Assembly (NCBI RefSeq): GCF_000364705.1
Contig: NZ_AQOH01000204.1
Coordinates: 25,122-89,121, forward strand
Reading direction: 5' to 3'
Length of the DNA stretch: 64,000 nucleotides
DNA from: Pseudomonas fuscovaginae SE-1
Lineage (GTDB): Bacteria; Pseudomonadota; Gammaproteobacteria; Pseudomonadales; Pseudomonadaceae
Part shown: one piece after another, positions 54,736 to 63,951 of the stretch
Layout: each line of letters opens with the position of its first letter
Numbering within the stretch: the stretch's first letter is position 1
The notes under the pieces: generated by a model
What the model was told of the DNA's origin: nothing
The model's input: only the letters and a program-made list of their open reading frames with translations
The model's database searches: none
Made by a program: the position numbers and the translations under genes

Positions 54736-57327
54736 TTATGCAACCGGTACCTGCTCGGGTTCCTCGGCCGGTTTCGGCAGCGAGGAAACGAAGGCCATGA
54801 ACAGCGCGGCCACGTACGGCAACGACTGCACCAGCAGCATGGTCACCCAGAAGCGCATGTCGTTGCTCGGCAGGCCCTGTACCAGGTAGATCCCCAGCGC
54901 CGCGCCCCACAACAGCAGCATGATGAACAGCTCCTCCCGCGCCTCCGAGATCGCCACCCAGAAACCGTGCTTGTCGGCGTTCTTCGGGGTGCGGAAAAAC
55001 GGAATGCTGCTGGTGAAGAAACCGTACAGCACCGCCTTGGCGATGGTGTGCGACAGCGCAAGGCCAGCCAGCGCGGCGGCGAAGGCGTCCTTCATGTTGA
55101 CGCCGACCGCGCGGCGGTAGAGGAACAGGATCTTGCCGACCTTGAAGGCGAACAGCGCCAGCGGCGGGATCGCGAAGATCATCAGCGGCGGGTCGACCCG
55201 CTGCGGTACGATGATCATCGCCGACGACCAGAGCAGGGCGCCCACGGTGAAGAAGATGTTCATGCCGTCGGCGATCCATGGCAGCCAGCCGGCGAGGAAG
55301 TGATAGCGCTGGCCGCGGGTCAGCTCGGTATCACGGCCACGCAGCAGGCTCGCGGTGTGTCGCTTGATGATCTGGATCGCGCCGTAGGCCCAGCGGAAGC
55401 GCTGTTTCTTGAAGTCGATGAAGGTATCGGGCATCAACCCCTTGCCGTAGCTGTGGTGGTGATAGGCGGCCGACAGACCTTTCTCGAATACCCGCAGGCC
55501 CAGTTCGGCGTCCTCGCAGATACACCAGTCGGCCCAGCCCAGTTCTTCCAGCACCGAACGGCGGGTCATGGTCATGGTGCCGTGCTGGATGATCGCGTCA
55601 CGGTCGTTGCGGGTGACCATGCCGATATGGAAGAAGCCCTTGTATTCGGAGTAGCAGAGCTTCTTGAAGGTGCTTTCGTTCTGGTCGCGATAGTCCTGTG
55701 GCGACTGCACGATGGCGATCTTCGGATCGGCGAAGTGCGGCACCATGTGCTTGAGCCAGTTGCGGTCGACGCAGTAGTCCGAGTCGATCACCGCGATGAC
55801 TTCGGCATCCTTGGCGGTATGCGGAATCAGGTAGTTCAGCGCACCGCCCTTGAAGCCGGCCAGGGGGGCGACGTGGAAGAAACGGAAGCGCGGGCCGAGG
55901 GTTTCGCAATAGGCCTGCACCGGCTCCCAGACGGCCGGGTCCTTGGTGTTGTTGTCGATGATCAGGACTTCGTAGTCCGGATAGTCGAGGGCCGCCAGGG
56001 CATCGAGGGTCTGCTTGACCATCTCCGGCGGTTCGTTGTAGCACGGTACGTGGATCGAGACTTTCGGGCGGTAGTCCGACTCACCCTCGACCGGCAGGAA
56101 TTCCCGGCGGCGCTTGTGGGTCCAGACCGCTTCGGCCAACTCGTGGGCCTCGGTCAGCAGGACGATGAATACTCCCAGCGCACCGAGGGCGAGCAGGAAG
56201 CCCACGGTCAGGCTGAACCATGTGCTGTATTGCTGGCTGTAGTCGTAGCCGATCCATACCAGCACCGAACCGCAGAGGAAGGCGATGAAGGTCAGGAACG
56301 TCCGGCCGCGCTGGCGCAGGGCCGAGCCATCGATCAGCAGGACCGCCAGGGACAGCATCGCCAGCACCACCGAGCCGATGGCCAGGACCCGCCATTGCGG
56401 AATGGCGACCACCGGCCCCTCGAAGTTGAACTTCTGCTGGCGCGCGGCGTTGTACACGCCCCAGTAGGCGCCCACGGAACCTTCGTCGCTGGCTTTCCAG
56501 GGCTGGTCGAAGGCTTCGATCACGAAGTAGTTGAAGCCCTGGCGGTTGAGCTTGTTCACCAGCGTGCGCAGGTAGATCGCCTGGTCGGCCTGAGTCGCAT
56601 CGGCGCCACCGCGCATGCGGCCGTTGCTCGGCCAGCCGACCTCCGACAGCAGCAGCGGTTTTTTCGGGAACATCCGCTTGAGTTCGCGGGCACGATCGAG
56701 CACGAATTGGCCGGCTTTCTCCATCGGGATGAACTCCCAGTACGGCAGGATGTGCGCGGCGATCAGATCGACGTGCTTGGCCAGTTCCGGGTTGTGCTCC
56801 CAGATGTGCCATTGTTCGGAGGTGGTCACCGGTACCTTCACCGCGGCGCGTACGCGATCGAGCAGCACACCGAGTTCCTTGGCGGTGATTTCCTTGCGGA
56901 AGATCGCCTCGTTACCCACCACCACGCGAACCACGCTACGCGAGGTATTGGCCAGTTCTATGGCGCGGGCGATTTCCCGCTCGTTGCGTTCCTGGTCCGG
57001 GCTGATCCAGATACCCAGCGTCACCCGCAGGCCGAATTCCTCGGCCAGCTTGGGAATATCCTGCAGGGTGCCGTCGACCGAGTAGATACGTATGTTGTCG
57101 GTCAGCTTGCTGATGATCTCCAGGTCGCGACGCATCTCGTCGTCGGTCGGGTACTGGTCTTTCTGTGGGAACTGACCTTGCTGGAACGGTGAGTAGGAGA
57201 AGCCGGAGATGTGTTCCGGCCAGTTGGGGGCCGAGACCGGACGGTTGATCAACGCCCAGAAACCGGTGAACAGCGCGGCGATTGCCAGCACCACCACCAG
57301 GTTGAGTCCAAATTTACGCGATGACAT
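54736..57327 (-). CDS. ndvB: Fused GH17-GT2 membrane glucan synthase, NdvB-like
   Basis: An 863-residue membrane enzyme. After one membrane segment comes a periplasmic glycoside hydrolase family 17-like domain, with the acid/base Glu in VVGNEAIFRKE and the nucleophile Glu in LLSEVGWPSNG. Membrane segments follow, then a cytoplasmic GT2 transferase domain (HVPCYNEPPEMVKQTL, AVIDSDYCVD, WCICEDAELGLRVFE and the QxxRW motif QRFRW), then more membrane segments. This is the layout of pseudomonad NdvB (PA1163-type), which makes cyclic beta-1,3-glucans with roles in osmoadaptation and biofilm drug tolerance. Role inferred from domain order. Confidence 0.88.
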   Translation of the reverse strand: MSSRKFGLNLVVVLAIAALFTGFWALINRPVSAPNWPEHISGFSYSPFQQGQFPQKDQYPTDDEMRRDLEIISKLTDNIRIYSVDGTLQDIPKLAEEFGLRVTLGIWISPDQERNEREIARAIELANTSRSVVRVVVGNEAIFRKEITAKELGVLLDRVRAAVKVPVTTSEQWHIWEHNPELAKHVDLIAAHILPYWEFIPMEKAGQFVLDRARELKRMFPKKPLLLSEVGWPSNGRMRGGADATQADQAIYLRTLVNKLNRQGFNYFVIEAFDQPWKASDEGSVGAYWGVYNAARQQKFNFEGPVVAIPQWRVLAIGSVVLAMLSLAVLLIDGSALRQRGRTFLTFIAFLCGSVLVWIGYDYSQQYSTWFSLTVGFLLALGALGVFIVLLTEAHELAEAVWTHKRRREFLPVEGESDYRPKVSIHVPCYNEPPEMVKQTLDALAALDYPDYEVLIIDNNTKDPAVWEPVQAYCETLGPRFRFFHVAPLAGFKGGALNYLIPHTAKDAEVIAVIDSDYCVDRNWLKHMVPHFADPKIAIVQSPQDYRDQNESTFKKLCYSEYKGFFHIGMVTRNDRDAIIQHGTMTMTRRSVLEELGWADWCICEDAELGLRVFEKGLSAAYHHHSYGKGLMPDTFIDFKKQRFRWAYGAIQIIKRHTASLLRGRDTELTRGQRYHFLAGWLPWIADGMNIFFTVGALLWSSAMIIVPQRVDPPLMIFAIPPLALFAFKVGKILFLYRRAVGVNMKDAFAAALAGLALSHTIAKAVLYGFFTSSIPFFRTPKNADKHGFWVAISEAREELFIMLLLWGAALGIYLVQGLPSNDMRFWVTMLLVQSLPYVAALFMAFVSSLPKPAEEPEQVPVA

Positions 57328-57538
57328 AGAGATTTCGGGTTCCGAAGTAGAACGTTGAACTGCGCGGCGCGCATCCTACACGTGGGATTCGTGCCAGAAC
57401 ACCGCCGAGCTTAGGCAATGGCCGTTGGTTTAAGTTCTTTCCTGAGTCTTTGTAGCTGGTTTCTTGTGAAGATGTTGTCATTTTCGCTCATGCGACCGCC
57501 ATTCGTAGGCTGAAGGTGCCTGCGCCCTGGGATCAGCC

Positions 57539-57544
57539 TATAAT
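57539..57544 (+). promoter_or_regulatory. -10 element for tcdA
   Basis: TATAAT lies 28 bases before the tcdA ATG in the 244-base gap after the divergent ndvB start. No good -35 is evident at standard spacing. The rest of the gap is unremarkable. Confidence 0.45.
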
Positions 57545-57571
57545 GCGCGCCGATTTTTCCGGTGATTGGTC

Positions 57572-58381
57572 ATGAGCGCAGAAGATCCACGGTTTGCCGG
57601 CATTGCCCGGTTGTATGGCATTGAAGGTCTGGAGCGGCTGAAGGCGGCGCACGTGGCCATCGTCGGGGTGGGCGGGGTCGGCTCCTGGGCGGCCGAGGCG
57701 GTCGCCCGCTGCGGCGTCGGGGAAATTTCCCTGTTCGACCTGGACGATGTCTGCGTCAGCAACAGCAACCGCCAGTTGCATGCCCTGGACAGCACGGTTG
57801 GGCGGGCCAAGGTCGACGTCATGGCCGAACGGCTCAAGGGCATCAACCCGGACTGCCGGGTGCACGCGGTGGCGGATTTTGTCACCCGCGACACCATGGC
57901 CGAGTACATCACCTCGCAGATCGACTGCGTGATCGACTGCATCGACAGCGTCAACGCCAAGGCGGCGCTGATCGCCTGGTGCAAGCGGCGCAAGATCCAG
58001 ATCATCACCACCGGCGGTGCGGGCGGGCAGATCGACCCGACGCAGATCCAGGTCTGTGACCTGAACCGCACTTTCAATGATCCTCTGGCCTCCAAGGTGC
58101 GTTCGACTCTGCGCCGAGACTACGGTTTCTCCCGCACGGTCAATCGCCACTACAGCGTGCCTTGCGTGTTTTCTTCCGAACAGTTGCGCTACCCGAAACC
58201 GGATGGCGGTATCTGCCTGCAGAAGAGTTTTGTCGGGGATGGGGTGAAGCTGGACTGTGCCGGCGGCTTTGGCGCGGTGATGATGGTCACGGCGACGTTC
58301 GGCATGGTCGCGGCGACCAAGGCGGTGGACAAGCTCGTCGCCGGTGTGCGGCGGCCGTCGGAGCGGGCCAGGCCGCAGTAA
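57572..58381 (+). CDS. tcdA: tRNA threonylcarbamoyladenosine dehydratase
   Basis: The 269-residue E1-like enzyme (formerly CsdL) converts t6A to its cyclic form in tRNA using ATP. The nucleotide-binding motif is VGVGGVGSWAAEAVAR and the adenylation region DLDDVCVSNSNRQL; VIDCIDSVNAKAAL and TTGGAGGQIDPTQI complete the ThiF/MoeB fold. It faces csdE-csdA tail to tail, the enzymes that supply sulfur relay for it in E. coli, which supports the call. ATG 57572 is the likely start. Confidence 0.93.
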   Translation: MSAEDPRFAGIARLYGIEGLERLKAAHVAIVGVGGVGSWAAEAVARCGVGEISLFDLDDVCVSNSNRQLHALDSTVGRAKVDVMAERLKGINPDCRVHAVADFVTRDTMAEYITSQIDCVIDCIDSVNAKAALIAWCKRRKIQIITTGGAGGQIDPTQIQVCDLNRTFNDPLASKVRSTLRRDYGFSRTVNRHYSVPCVFSSEQLRYPKPDGGICLQKSFVGDGVKLDCAGGFGAVMMVTATFGMVAATKAVDKLVAGVRRPSERARPQ

Positions 58382-58393
58382 CCTGTGTGCCGT

Positions 58394-58804
58394 TCAGGAC
58401 TGGCGGGTGAGTTCGCGGATCCGCTGCAGCACCGCGTTCAGCCCGTTGCTGCGCGACGGCGAGAGCTGCCGGGAAAGCCCGAGCTGGTTGAACCAGTCCG
58501 GCAGGTCGAGCGTCAGCAGCTCGGTGGCATTCAGGCCGTTGACCCGAACCAGCAGCAATGCCACCAGCCCGCGAATCATTCGCGCATCGCTGCTGGCCAT
58601 GAAACGCCACTGACCGTTCTGCAGGCTGGCGGTCAGCCAGACCTGGCTCTCGCAGCCGTGCACGCGATTGGCTTCGGTTCTCTCGGCTGCGTCCATCGCC
58701 GGTAGGCGCTCACCCCACTGCATCAGCAGGCGCGCCCGCTGTTCCCAGCCGGCTGCGGCCTGGAAACTGTCGAGGGCCGCCTGTGCTTCGTTCGGCAAGC
58801 TCAT
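58394..58804 (-). CDS. csdE: CsdE/SufE-family sulfur acceptor
   Basis: A 136-residue SufE-like protein that takes persulfide sulfur from the cysteine desulfurase. The acceptor Cys is in RVHGCESQVWL, and MASSDARMIRGLVALLL is the second family block. Its ATG overlaps the csdA stop by four bases, so the pair is co-translated. It converges with tcdA. Confidence 0.9.
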   Translation of the reverse strand: MSLPNEAQAALDSFQAAAGWEQRARLLMQWGERLPAMDAAERTEANRVHGCESQVWLTASLQNGQWRFMASSDARMIRGLVALLLVRVNGLNATELLTLDLPDWFNQLGLSRQLSPSRSNGLNAVLQRIRELTRQS

Positions 58805-60006
58805 CGCAACAATTCCAGTGACTGGTCCAGCGCTTCGAAAAAGCGCTCCAGGTCATCGGAGTCGTTGTACAGCGCCAGCGACACACGGATCGCCCCGCTC
58901 AGCCCGAGTCGTTTCATCAGCGGCATCGCGCAATGGTGGCCGGCGCGGACCGCAATGCCCTGTTCGGTCAGCAGGTGGGCAAGGTCGGCGCTATGCACGC
59001 CGTCGACGGTGAAGCTGGCCAGCGCCACTTGCGGCTCACCCAGCAGTTGAATGCCGTTGCGTACCTTGAGGCCTTGCAGCAGATGCTCATGCAGAGCGGC
59101 CTCATGGCCGGAGACGGCGGCCTGGTCGAGGCCGGCGAGATAGTCGAGGGTCGCGCCCAGGCCGATCACGCTGGCGATGGGCGGCGTGCCGGCCTCGAAG
59201 CCCAGGGGCGCTGGGCGGAAGCTGGCATGCTGGTAGTCGGCGTCCTGGACCATCTCGCCGCCGAACTGCCAGTGACGCAGTTGCCGCAGCGCCTCATGGC
59301 GGCCATGGAGCACGCCCAGCCCGTCGGGGCCGTAGAGCTTGTGGCTGGAGAACACATAGAAGTCGCAGCCCAGCGCCTGCACGTCATGACGGCCGTGCAC
59401 GACGCCCTGAGCGCCGTCGACGACCGTCAGGGCGCCACAGGCCTTCGCCCGGGCCAACAGCGGCGCCAGTGGTTGCCAGGCACCGAGGACATTGGACAGT
59501 TGACTGACGGCCAGCAGGCGCGTTCGCTCGCCGATCAGACCGAGCGCGGCGTCGAGGTCGATCCGGCCGGTCGCGTCGATCGGCAGGATCACCAGCTTGA
59601 GCCCGCGACGTTGCGCCAGTTGTTGCCAGGGCAAGAGGTTGGCATGGTGTTCCAGGGCGCTGATGACCAGTTCGTCACCCTGTTGGAATAGATGTTCCAG
59701 GCCGTAGGCCAGGAGGTTCAGTGCCGAGGTGGCACCGTGGGTGAAGAGGATCTGTCCGCTCTCGCCAGCCCCCAGCCATTGGCTGACCTTCAAGCGGCTG
59801 TCTTCGAAGGCCTGGGTCGCATGGGCGCCGGGCAGGTGCTGGGCACGATGCACGTTGGCCGCGCCATTGGCGTAGTAGTGCGTCAGGGCGTCGAGCAGCG
59901 CCTGGGGTTTCTGCGTGGTGGCGGCGCTGTCCAGGTAGGTCTGGTCCTGCCGTTGCAGGGCGGCGATGGCCGGGAAGTCGGCGCGCCAGGGGGAGGGTAT
60001 CAGCAT
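58801..60006 (-). CDS. csdA: Cysteine desulfurase, CsdA/SufS type
   Basis: The 401-residue PLP enzyme releases sulfur from cysteine for FeS clusters and tRNA modification. Early YLDSAATTQKP, the cofactor His in LEHHANLLPW, the PLP-bound Lys in FSSHKLYGPDG and the active Cys in RAGHHCAMPLM (class II, short loop) are visible. I start at ATG 60006 (MLIPSPWRADF) because the region before it is not conserved. It is upstream of and coupled to csdE. Confidence 0.92.
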   Translation of the reverse strand: MLIPSPWRADFPAIAALQRQDQTYLDSAATTQKPQALLDALTHYYANGAANVHRAQHLPGAHATQAFEDSRLKVSQWLGAGESGQILFTHGATSALNLLAYGLEHLFQQGDELVISALEHHANLLPWQQLAQRRGLKLVILPIDATGRIDLDAALGLIGERTRLLAVSQLSNVLGAWQPLAPLLARAKACGALTVVDGAQGVVHGRHDVQALGCDFYVFSSHKLYGPDGLGVLHGRHEALRQLRHWQFGGEMVQDADYQHASFRPAPLGFEAGTPPIASVIGLGATLDYLAGLDQAAVSGHEAALHEHLLQGLKVRNGIQLLGEPQVALASFTVDGVHSADLAHLLTEQGIAVRAGHHCAMPLMKRLGLSGAIRVSLALYNDSDDLERFFEALDQSLELLR

Positions 60007-60066
60007 GGTGTGGGCCCTGGTGGTGGGAACGGGGTTCGCCTGAAGGTATGACGACCTCTGGGGCCT

Positions 60067-60200
60067 CTTCGCGGGCAAGCCCTGCTCCTACAAGTACGGC
60101 GTCGAAGGCAGGTTCTGTATGGTAAACCTCTGTGAGAGCCGGCTCGCCGGCGCTAGCGATCTGGAATGTCCCCATCGCCAGCAAGCCGACCCCACAGGGA
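60067..60200. repeat. Degraded REP-like units between csdA and dapD
   Basis: A half unit of the GTAGGAGC family (CTTCGCGGGCAAGCCCTGCT, 60067-60086, continuing CCTACAA) is followed by a diverged pair of the GTGGGAGCCGGCTTGC family (60130-60200, with GAGAGCCGGCTCGCCGGCG and CGCCAGCAAGCCGACCCCAC). The two families are thus side by side here. Confidence 0.7.
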
Positions 60201-60210
60201 AAGGGCGCTA

Positions 60211-61245
60211 TCAGTTGTGGGCGTGCAACGCTTCGTTCAACTCGATGGCCGACTTGTGGGTCTTGCACTCCACGGCGCCGGTTTCCGAGTTGCGACGGAA
60301 CAGCAGGTCCGGTTGGCCTGCCAGGTCACGGGCCTTGACCACCTTGACCAGTTGGTTGTTCTCGTCGAGCAGCGCGACCTTGGTGCCGGCGGTCACGTAC
60401 AGGCCCGACTCGACGGTGTTGCGGTCGCCCAGCGGGATGCCGATACCGGCGTTGGCGCCGATCAGGCAGCCTTCGCCGACCTTGATCACGATGTTGCCGC
60501 CGCCCGACAGGGTGCCCATGGTCGAGCAGCCGCCGCCCAGGTCGGAACCCTTGCCGACGAACACGCCCGCTGAGACACGGCCTTCGATCATGCCCGGACC
60601 TTCGGTGCCGGCGTTGAAGTTGACGAAGCCTTCGTGCATCACGGTGGTGCCTTCGCCGATGTAGGCACCCAGGCGGATACGGGCGCTGTCGGCGATACGC
60701 ACGCCGCTCGGCACCACGTAGTCGGTCATTTTCGGGAACTTGTCCACCGAGAACACTTCCAGCAGTTCACCACGCAGGCGGGCTTCGAGCTGGTGCTCGG
60801 CCAGTTCGGCCAGATCGATCGCGCCCTGGCTGGTCCAGGCCACGTTTGGCAGCAGTGGGAATACACCAGCCAGGCTCAGGCCGTGTGGCTTGACCAGGCG
60901 GTGGGACAGCAGGTGCAGCTTGAGGTAGGCCTCGGGGGTGGAACTCAGTTGCGCATCTTCGGCCAGCAGGGTGGCGACCAGCGGTTTGTGGCTCTCGGCC
61001 AGGCGGGTCAGCAGGGCGGCCTGGGCGGCGTCGATGCCCTTGAGGGCTTCGGCCAACTGCGAGGCCTGGGCCGGGGTGAAGCTGATGGCCTGGTTACCGC
61101 CGGTGTAGCCCAGTACCGGAGCGACCGCCGCGACGAGGTCGGCCGATGGCTGGATCAGGGGCTGTGCGTAGAACACTTCCAGCCAGGCACCTTGACGATT
61201 CTGGGTACCGACACCGAAGCCCAGGCTGAACAGATTGGTGGACAT
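60211..61245 (-). CDS. dapD: Tetrahydrodipicolinate N-succinyltransferase, long form
   Basis: The 344-residue enzyme succinylates tetrahydrodipicolinate in the lysine/diaminopimelate pathway. A long N-terminal region precedes the left-handed beta-helix hexapeptide repeats (VRIADSARIRLGAYIGEGTTV and GKGSDLGGGCSTMGTLSGGG). At 344 residues it is the long pseudomonad/actinobacterial type, not the 274-residue E. coli type. It lies downstream of the ArsC/Spx-like gene on the same strand, a common gammaproteobacterial pairing. Confidence 0.94.
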   Translation of the reverse strand: MSTNLFSLGFGVGTQNRQGAWLEVFYAQPLIQPSADLVAAVAPVLGYTGGNQAISFTPAQASQLAEALKGIDAAQAALLTRLAESHKPLVATLLAEDAQLSSTPEAYLKLHLLSHRLVKPHGLSLAGVFPLLPNVAWTSQGAIDLAELAEHQLEARLRGELLEVFSVDKFPKMTDYVVPSGVRIADSARIRLGAYIGEGTTVMHEGFVNFNAGTEGPGMIEGRVSAGVFVGKGSDLGGGCSTMGTLSGGGNIVIKVGEGCLIGANAGIGIPLGDRNTVESGLYVTAGTKVALLDENNQLVKVVKARDLAGQPDLLFRRNSETGAVECKTHKSAIELNEALHAHN

Positions 61246-61290
61246 GCAGTTACCTCTTGCGAAATGGAGTGTGGCCCTGAGCGCTCTGGC

Positions 61291-61653
61291 TCAGTTGAGG
61301 GCCGCCGCGTAGCTATCTGGCTTGAAGCCAATCAGGGTTCGGTTGCCGAGATCGAGCACCGGGCGCTTGATCATCGAGGGTTGGGCGAGCATCAGTTCGA
61401 TCGCCTTCGCCTGGTCGAGATCGACCTTGCTGGCGTCGTCGAGCTTGCGAAAGGTGGTGCCGGCGCGGTTGAGCACCACTTCCCAACCGTGCTCGTCGCA
61501 CCAGCGGGTCAGGTTCTCGCGGTCGATGCCGGCGGTCTTGTAATCATGGAAATCGTAGGATATCGCGTGTTCTTCCAGCCAGGTGCGAGCCTTCTTCATG
61601 GTATCGCAGGCCTTGATTCCGAAAAGGCGCAATGTGTTGCTCGTATCGGTCAC
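61291..61653 (-). CDS. ArsC/Spx-family reductase-like protein (YffB-like)
   Basis: A 120-residue thioredoxin-fold protein of the ArsC/Spx family with a single N-terminal redox Cys in GIKACDTMKKARTWL. TTFRKLDD and MIKRPVLDLGN (Arg-Pro landmark) follow. The arsenate-reductase catalytic Arg set is not complete, so arsenate reduction is doubtful. Homologues (E. coli YffB) sit next to dap genes, as here beside dapD, and their role is unclear. Confidence 0.87.
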   Translation of the reverse strand: MTDTSNTLRLFGIKACDTMKKARTWLEEHAISYDFHDYKTAGIDRENLTRWCDEHGWEVVLNRAGTTFRKLDDASKVDLDQAKAIELMLAQPSMIKRPVLDLGNRTLIGFKPDSYAAALN

Positions 61654-61870
61654 GGGAATTGCCCCCTTTTGCAGGTATGCGAGATGAACAGTCGGTAATT
61701 ATGCCATGGCCGAGTCGGTTCGGGGCCAACCCCTTGCCTGCCCGTTCGGCTGGCAGGGACGGTCCTTGCGACCCTGGTGCGACGTTCGCGTGGCGGATTA
61801 AGCGGTTAATATGGCACTTTGGCGGCTTATTGTTGCCGGATAGCCTGTTGAACGATTGGGAAGTCGCCTT

Positions 61871-63517
61871 ATGCAAACCGCCTACACCGTCCTCATTCTG
61901 CTGATGCTGGTCGGCGTCTCGCGTTTGCTGGCACGGGTGATTCCCTTGCCCTTGCCTCTGGTGCAGATCGCCGCCGGCGCGGCGCTGGCGTGGCCGACCC
62001 TTGGCCTGCACGTTGCCCTGGACCCCGAGCTGTTTCTTTTCATGTTCCTGCCGCCGCTGCTGTTTTCCGATGGCTGGCGCATGCCCAAGCGGGAGTTCTG
62101 GCGCCTGCGCGGTCCGGTGCTGACCCTGGCGGTGGGGCTGGTGCTGTTCACCGTGGTCGGGGCCGGTTGTTTCATTCACTGGCTATTGCCGGGCATTCCC
62201 CTGCCGGTGGCCTTTGCCCTGGCCGCCGTATTGTCGCCGACCGACGCCGTGGCGGTTTCGGCGATTGCCCAGAACCGTCTGCCCACGCCGTTGATGCACA
62301 TGTTGCAGGGCGAGGCGCTGATGAACGACGCATCAGGCCTGGTGACCTTCAAGTTTGCCCTGGCGGCGGCCGTGACCGGGGTGTTCTCTCTGGCCAACGC
62401 CAGTCTCACCTTCCTGCTGGTCGCCATCGGCGGGCTGGCCACCGGTGTCGTGTTGAGCTGGCTGGTCGGACGGCTCAGGGCCTGGATGATTGCCCGCGGC
62501 TGGGACGATCCGGCGACCCATGTGGTGTTCATGCTGCTGTTGCCGTTCGCCGCCTATGTCCTGGCCGAGCGCCTGGGCGTCTCGGGCATCCTCTCGGCGG
62601 TGGCGGCTGGGATGATGCAGAGCTGGCTCGATCTGCTGCCACGCCAGACCAGTACCCGGCTGCTCAACCGCAGCGTCTGGTCACTGCTGGAGTTTGCCTT
62701 CAACGGCCTGATCTTCCTGCTGCTGGGCTTGCAATTGCCGGATATCGTCAAGGCGGTGACCAGCCATGAGACCTCGCTGTGGCCGACGCTTTTGTACCGT
62801 TGTCTGGATGTGCTGGCGATCTTCCTGGTGCTGCTGATGTTGCGTTATGTCTGGGTGCAGAGCATCTGGCGGCTGTCGGTGCTGCTGCGCCGCTGGCGTG
62901 GCAAGAGCGAGCTGACGTCGATGCCCAAGGCCCGCTCCTGCTGGTTGCTGACGTTTGGCGGTGTGCGCGGGGCGGTGACCCTGGCCGGCGTGATGTCGGT
63001 ACCGCTGCTGATCGCCCCGGGAACCGATTTTCCCGAGCGTGATCTGCTGATCTTCATTGCGGCGGGGGTGATCCTGCTGTCGTTGGTGGCCGCCTGCGTC
63101 GCGTTGCCGGTGCTGTTGCGCGATGTCGCGCCGAGCCCGGACGATGCCCGTCGCCATGAGGTGCGCGAGGCCTGGCGGCGCACGGCCGAGGCGGCGATCC
63201 GCGCCCTGGAAATCGAGGAGGCGGCCGAGCCCAATGCGACCGCGGACGCCGCCCAGGCGGCGCTGGCCGCCGAGCTGAAGGCGCGGCTCATGTCCGAGTA
63301 TCGGCATCAGTTGGAGGTGTTCAACGATTCCGCCGAGGCCCAGGCCCTGGCGTTTCAGATGGATCTGTTGGAGCGGCGCCTGCGTTTGAGGGCGCTGCGT
63401 GCACAGCGCCTGGAGCTTTACAGCTTGCGGCGCCACCACCAGATCGGCGATGACGCGTTGCGTGAGGTGCTGGGCGAACTGGACCTGAGCGAGGCCAACC
63501 TGGGGCAGGTGAAATAA
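61871..63517 (+). CDS. CPA1-family Na+/H+ antiporter
   Basis: A 548-residue inner-membrane exchanger with about 12 membrane segments and a helical, Arg/Glu-rich cytoplasmic tail of some 130 residues. Ion-site motifs are LSPTDAVAVSAIAQ and GEALMNDASGLVTFKFA (the ND pair). The re-entrant GGVRGAVTLAGVM block is also typical of the NhaP/YjcE branch. It would exchange Na+ or K+ for H+. ATG 61871 (MQTAYTVLILL) is the likely start; the frame opens 15 bases earlier. It converges on the small CxxC gene. Confidence 0.9.
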   Translation: MQTAYTVLILLMLVGVSRLLARVIPLPLPLVQIAAGAALAWPTLGLHVALDPELFLFMFLPPLLFSDGWRMPKREFWRLRGPVLTLAVGLVLFTVVGAGCFIHWLLPGIPLPVAFALAAVLSPTDAVAVSAIAQNRLPTPLMHMLQGEALMNDASGLVTFKFALAAAVTGVFSLANASLTFLLVAIGGLATGVVLSWLVGRLRAWMIARGWDDPATHVVFMLLLPFAAYVLAERLGVSGILSAVAAGMMQSWLDLLPRQTSTRLLNRSVWSLLEFAFNGLIFLLLGLQLPDIVKAVTSHETSLWPTLLYRCLDVLAIFLVLLMLRYVWVQSIWRLSVLLRRWRGKSELTSMPKARSCWLLTFGGVRGAVTLAGVMSVPLLIAPGTDFPERDLLIFIAAGVILLSLVAACVALPVLLRDVAPSPDDARRHEVREAWRRTAEAAIRALEIEEAAEPNATADAAQAALAAELKARLMSEYRHQLEVFNDSAEAQALAFQMDLLERRLRLRALRAQRLELYSLRRHHQIGDDALREVLGELDLSEANLGQVK

Positions 63518-63531
63518 TGGCCAGGGCGGAT

Positions 63532-63951
63532 TCACCCACCCGCTTCACGACCGTCATTGGCATGGGGAGCATCGACCACCAGCCCGGGTTGAACGCTGCG
63601 GATGCGGCGCTCCACATGGTAGGCACCGTCATCGTTGTGACGAATGTAGACCCGCTTGCAACTGGCGCAGCACCACACCGTGGACTGGTTGTAGGGGTAA
63701 TAGAGAGGCGCGATGGGCGCCTCGGGCGACCAGTAGGTTGTGCCTTCGGGATGGTACTCGTCGATGACGGCCTCTTCCGGGGGGTACTTCGACAATGTGC
63801 CGATCTCGGTAAAGGCTTCTTCCTGGTAGCCCACCGGCCAACTGCTCCAGCCCTGCAGGTTGCGCCGCAGGCAGGCGCAGTCCACCGTTATGCCCGATGA
63901 TTCCTCGGCAAGGCCGAGGAGGGTCTGGGCGTCTATGAGCCGGTCCTTCAT
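63532..63951 (-). CDS. Small protein with Cys pairs, unknown function
   Basis: The 139-residue soluble protein has CAC near residue 26 and WCCASCKRVYIRHNDDG near 93-108, a CxxC ribbon-like pair that could bind zinc. Between them is an acidic Tyr/Pro-rich stretch (YSP and YYPYN features). No family is recognised. It overlaps by four bases (ATGA) the end of what looks like another minus-strand gene entering from beyond the window, so it is probably the second gene of an operon. Confidence 0.68.
   Translation of the reverse strand: MKDRLIDAQTLLGLAEESSGITVDCACLRRNLQGWSSWPVGYQEEAFTEIGTLSKYPPEEAVIDEYHPEGTTYWSPEAPIAPLYYPYNQSTVWCCASCKRVYIRHNDDGAYHVERRIRSVQPGLVVDAPHANDGREAGG

Noticed and set aside
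54967..57192. 741-codon plus-strand frame opposite ndvB
   Set aside because: Same shadow behaviour over the GH17 and GT2 domains.
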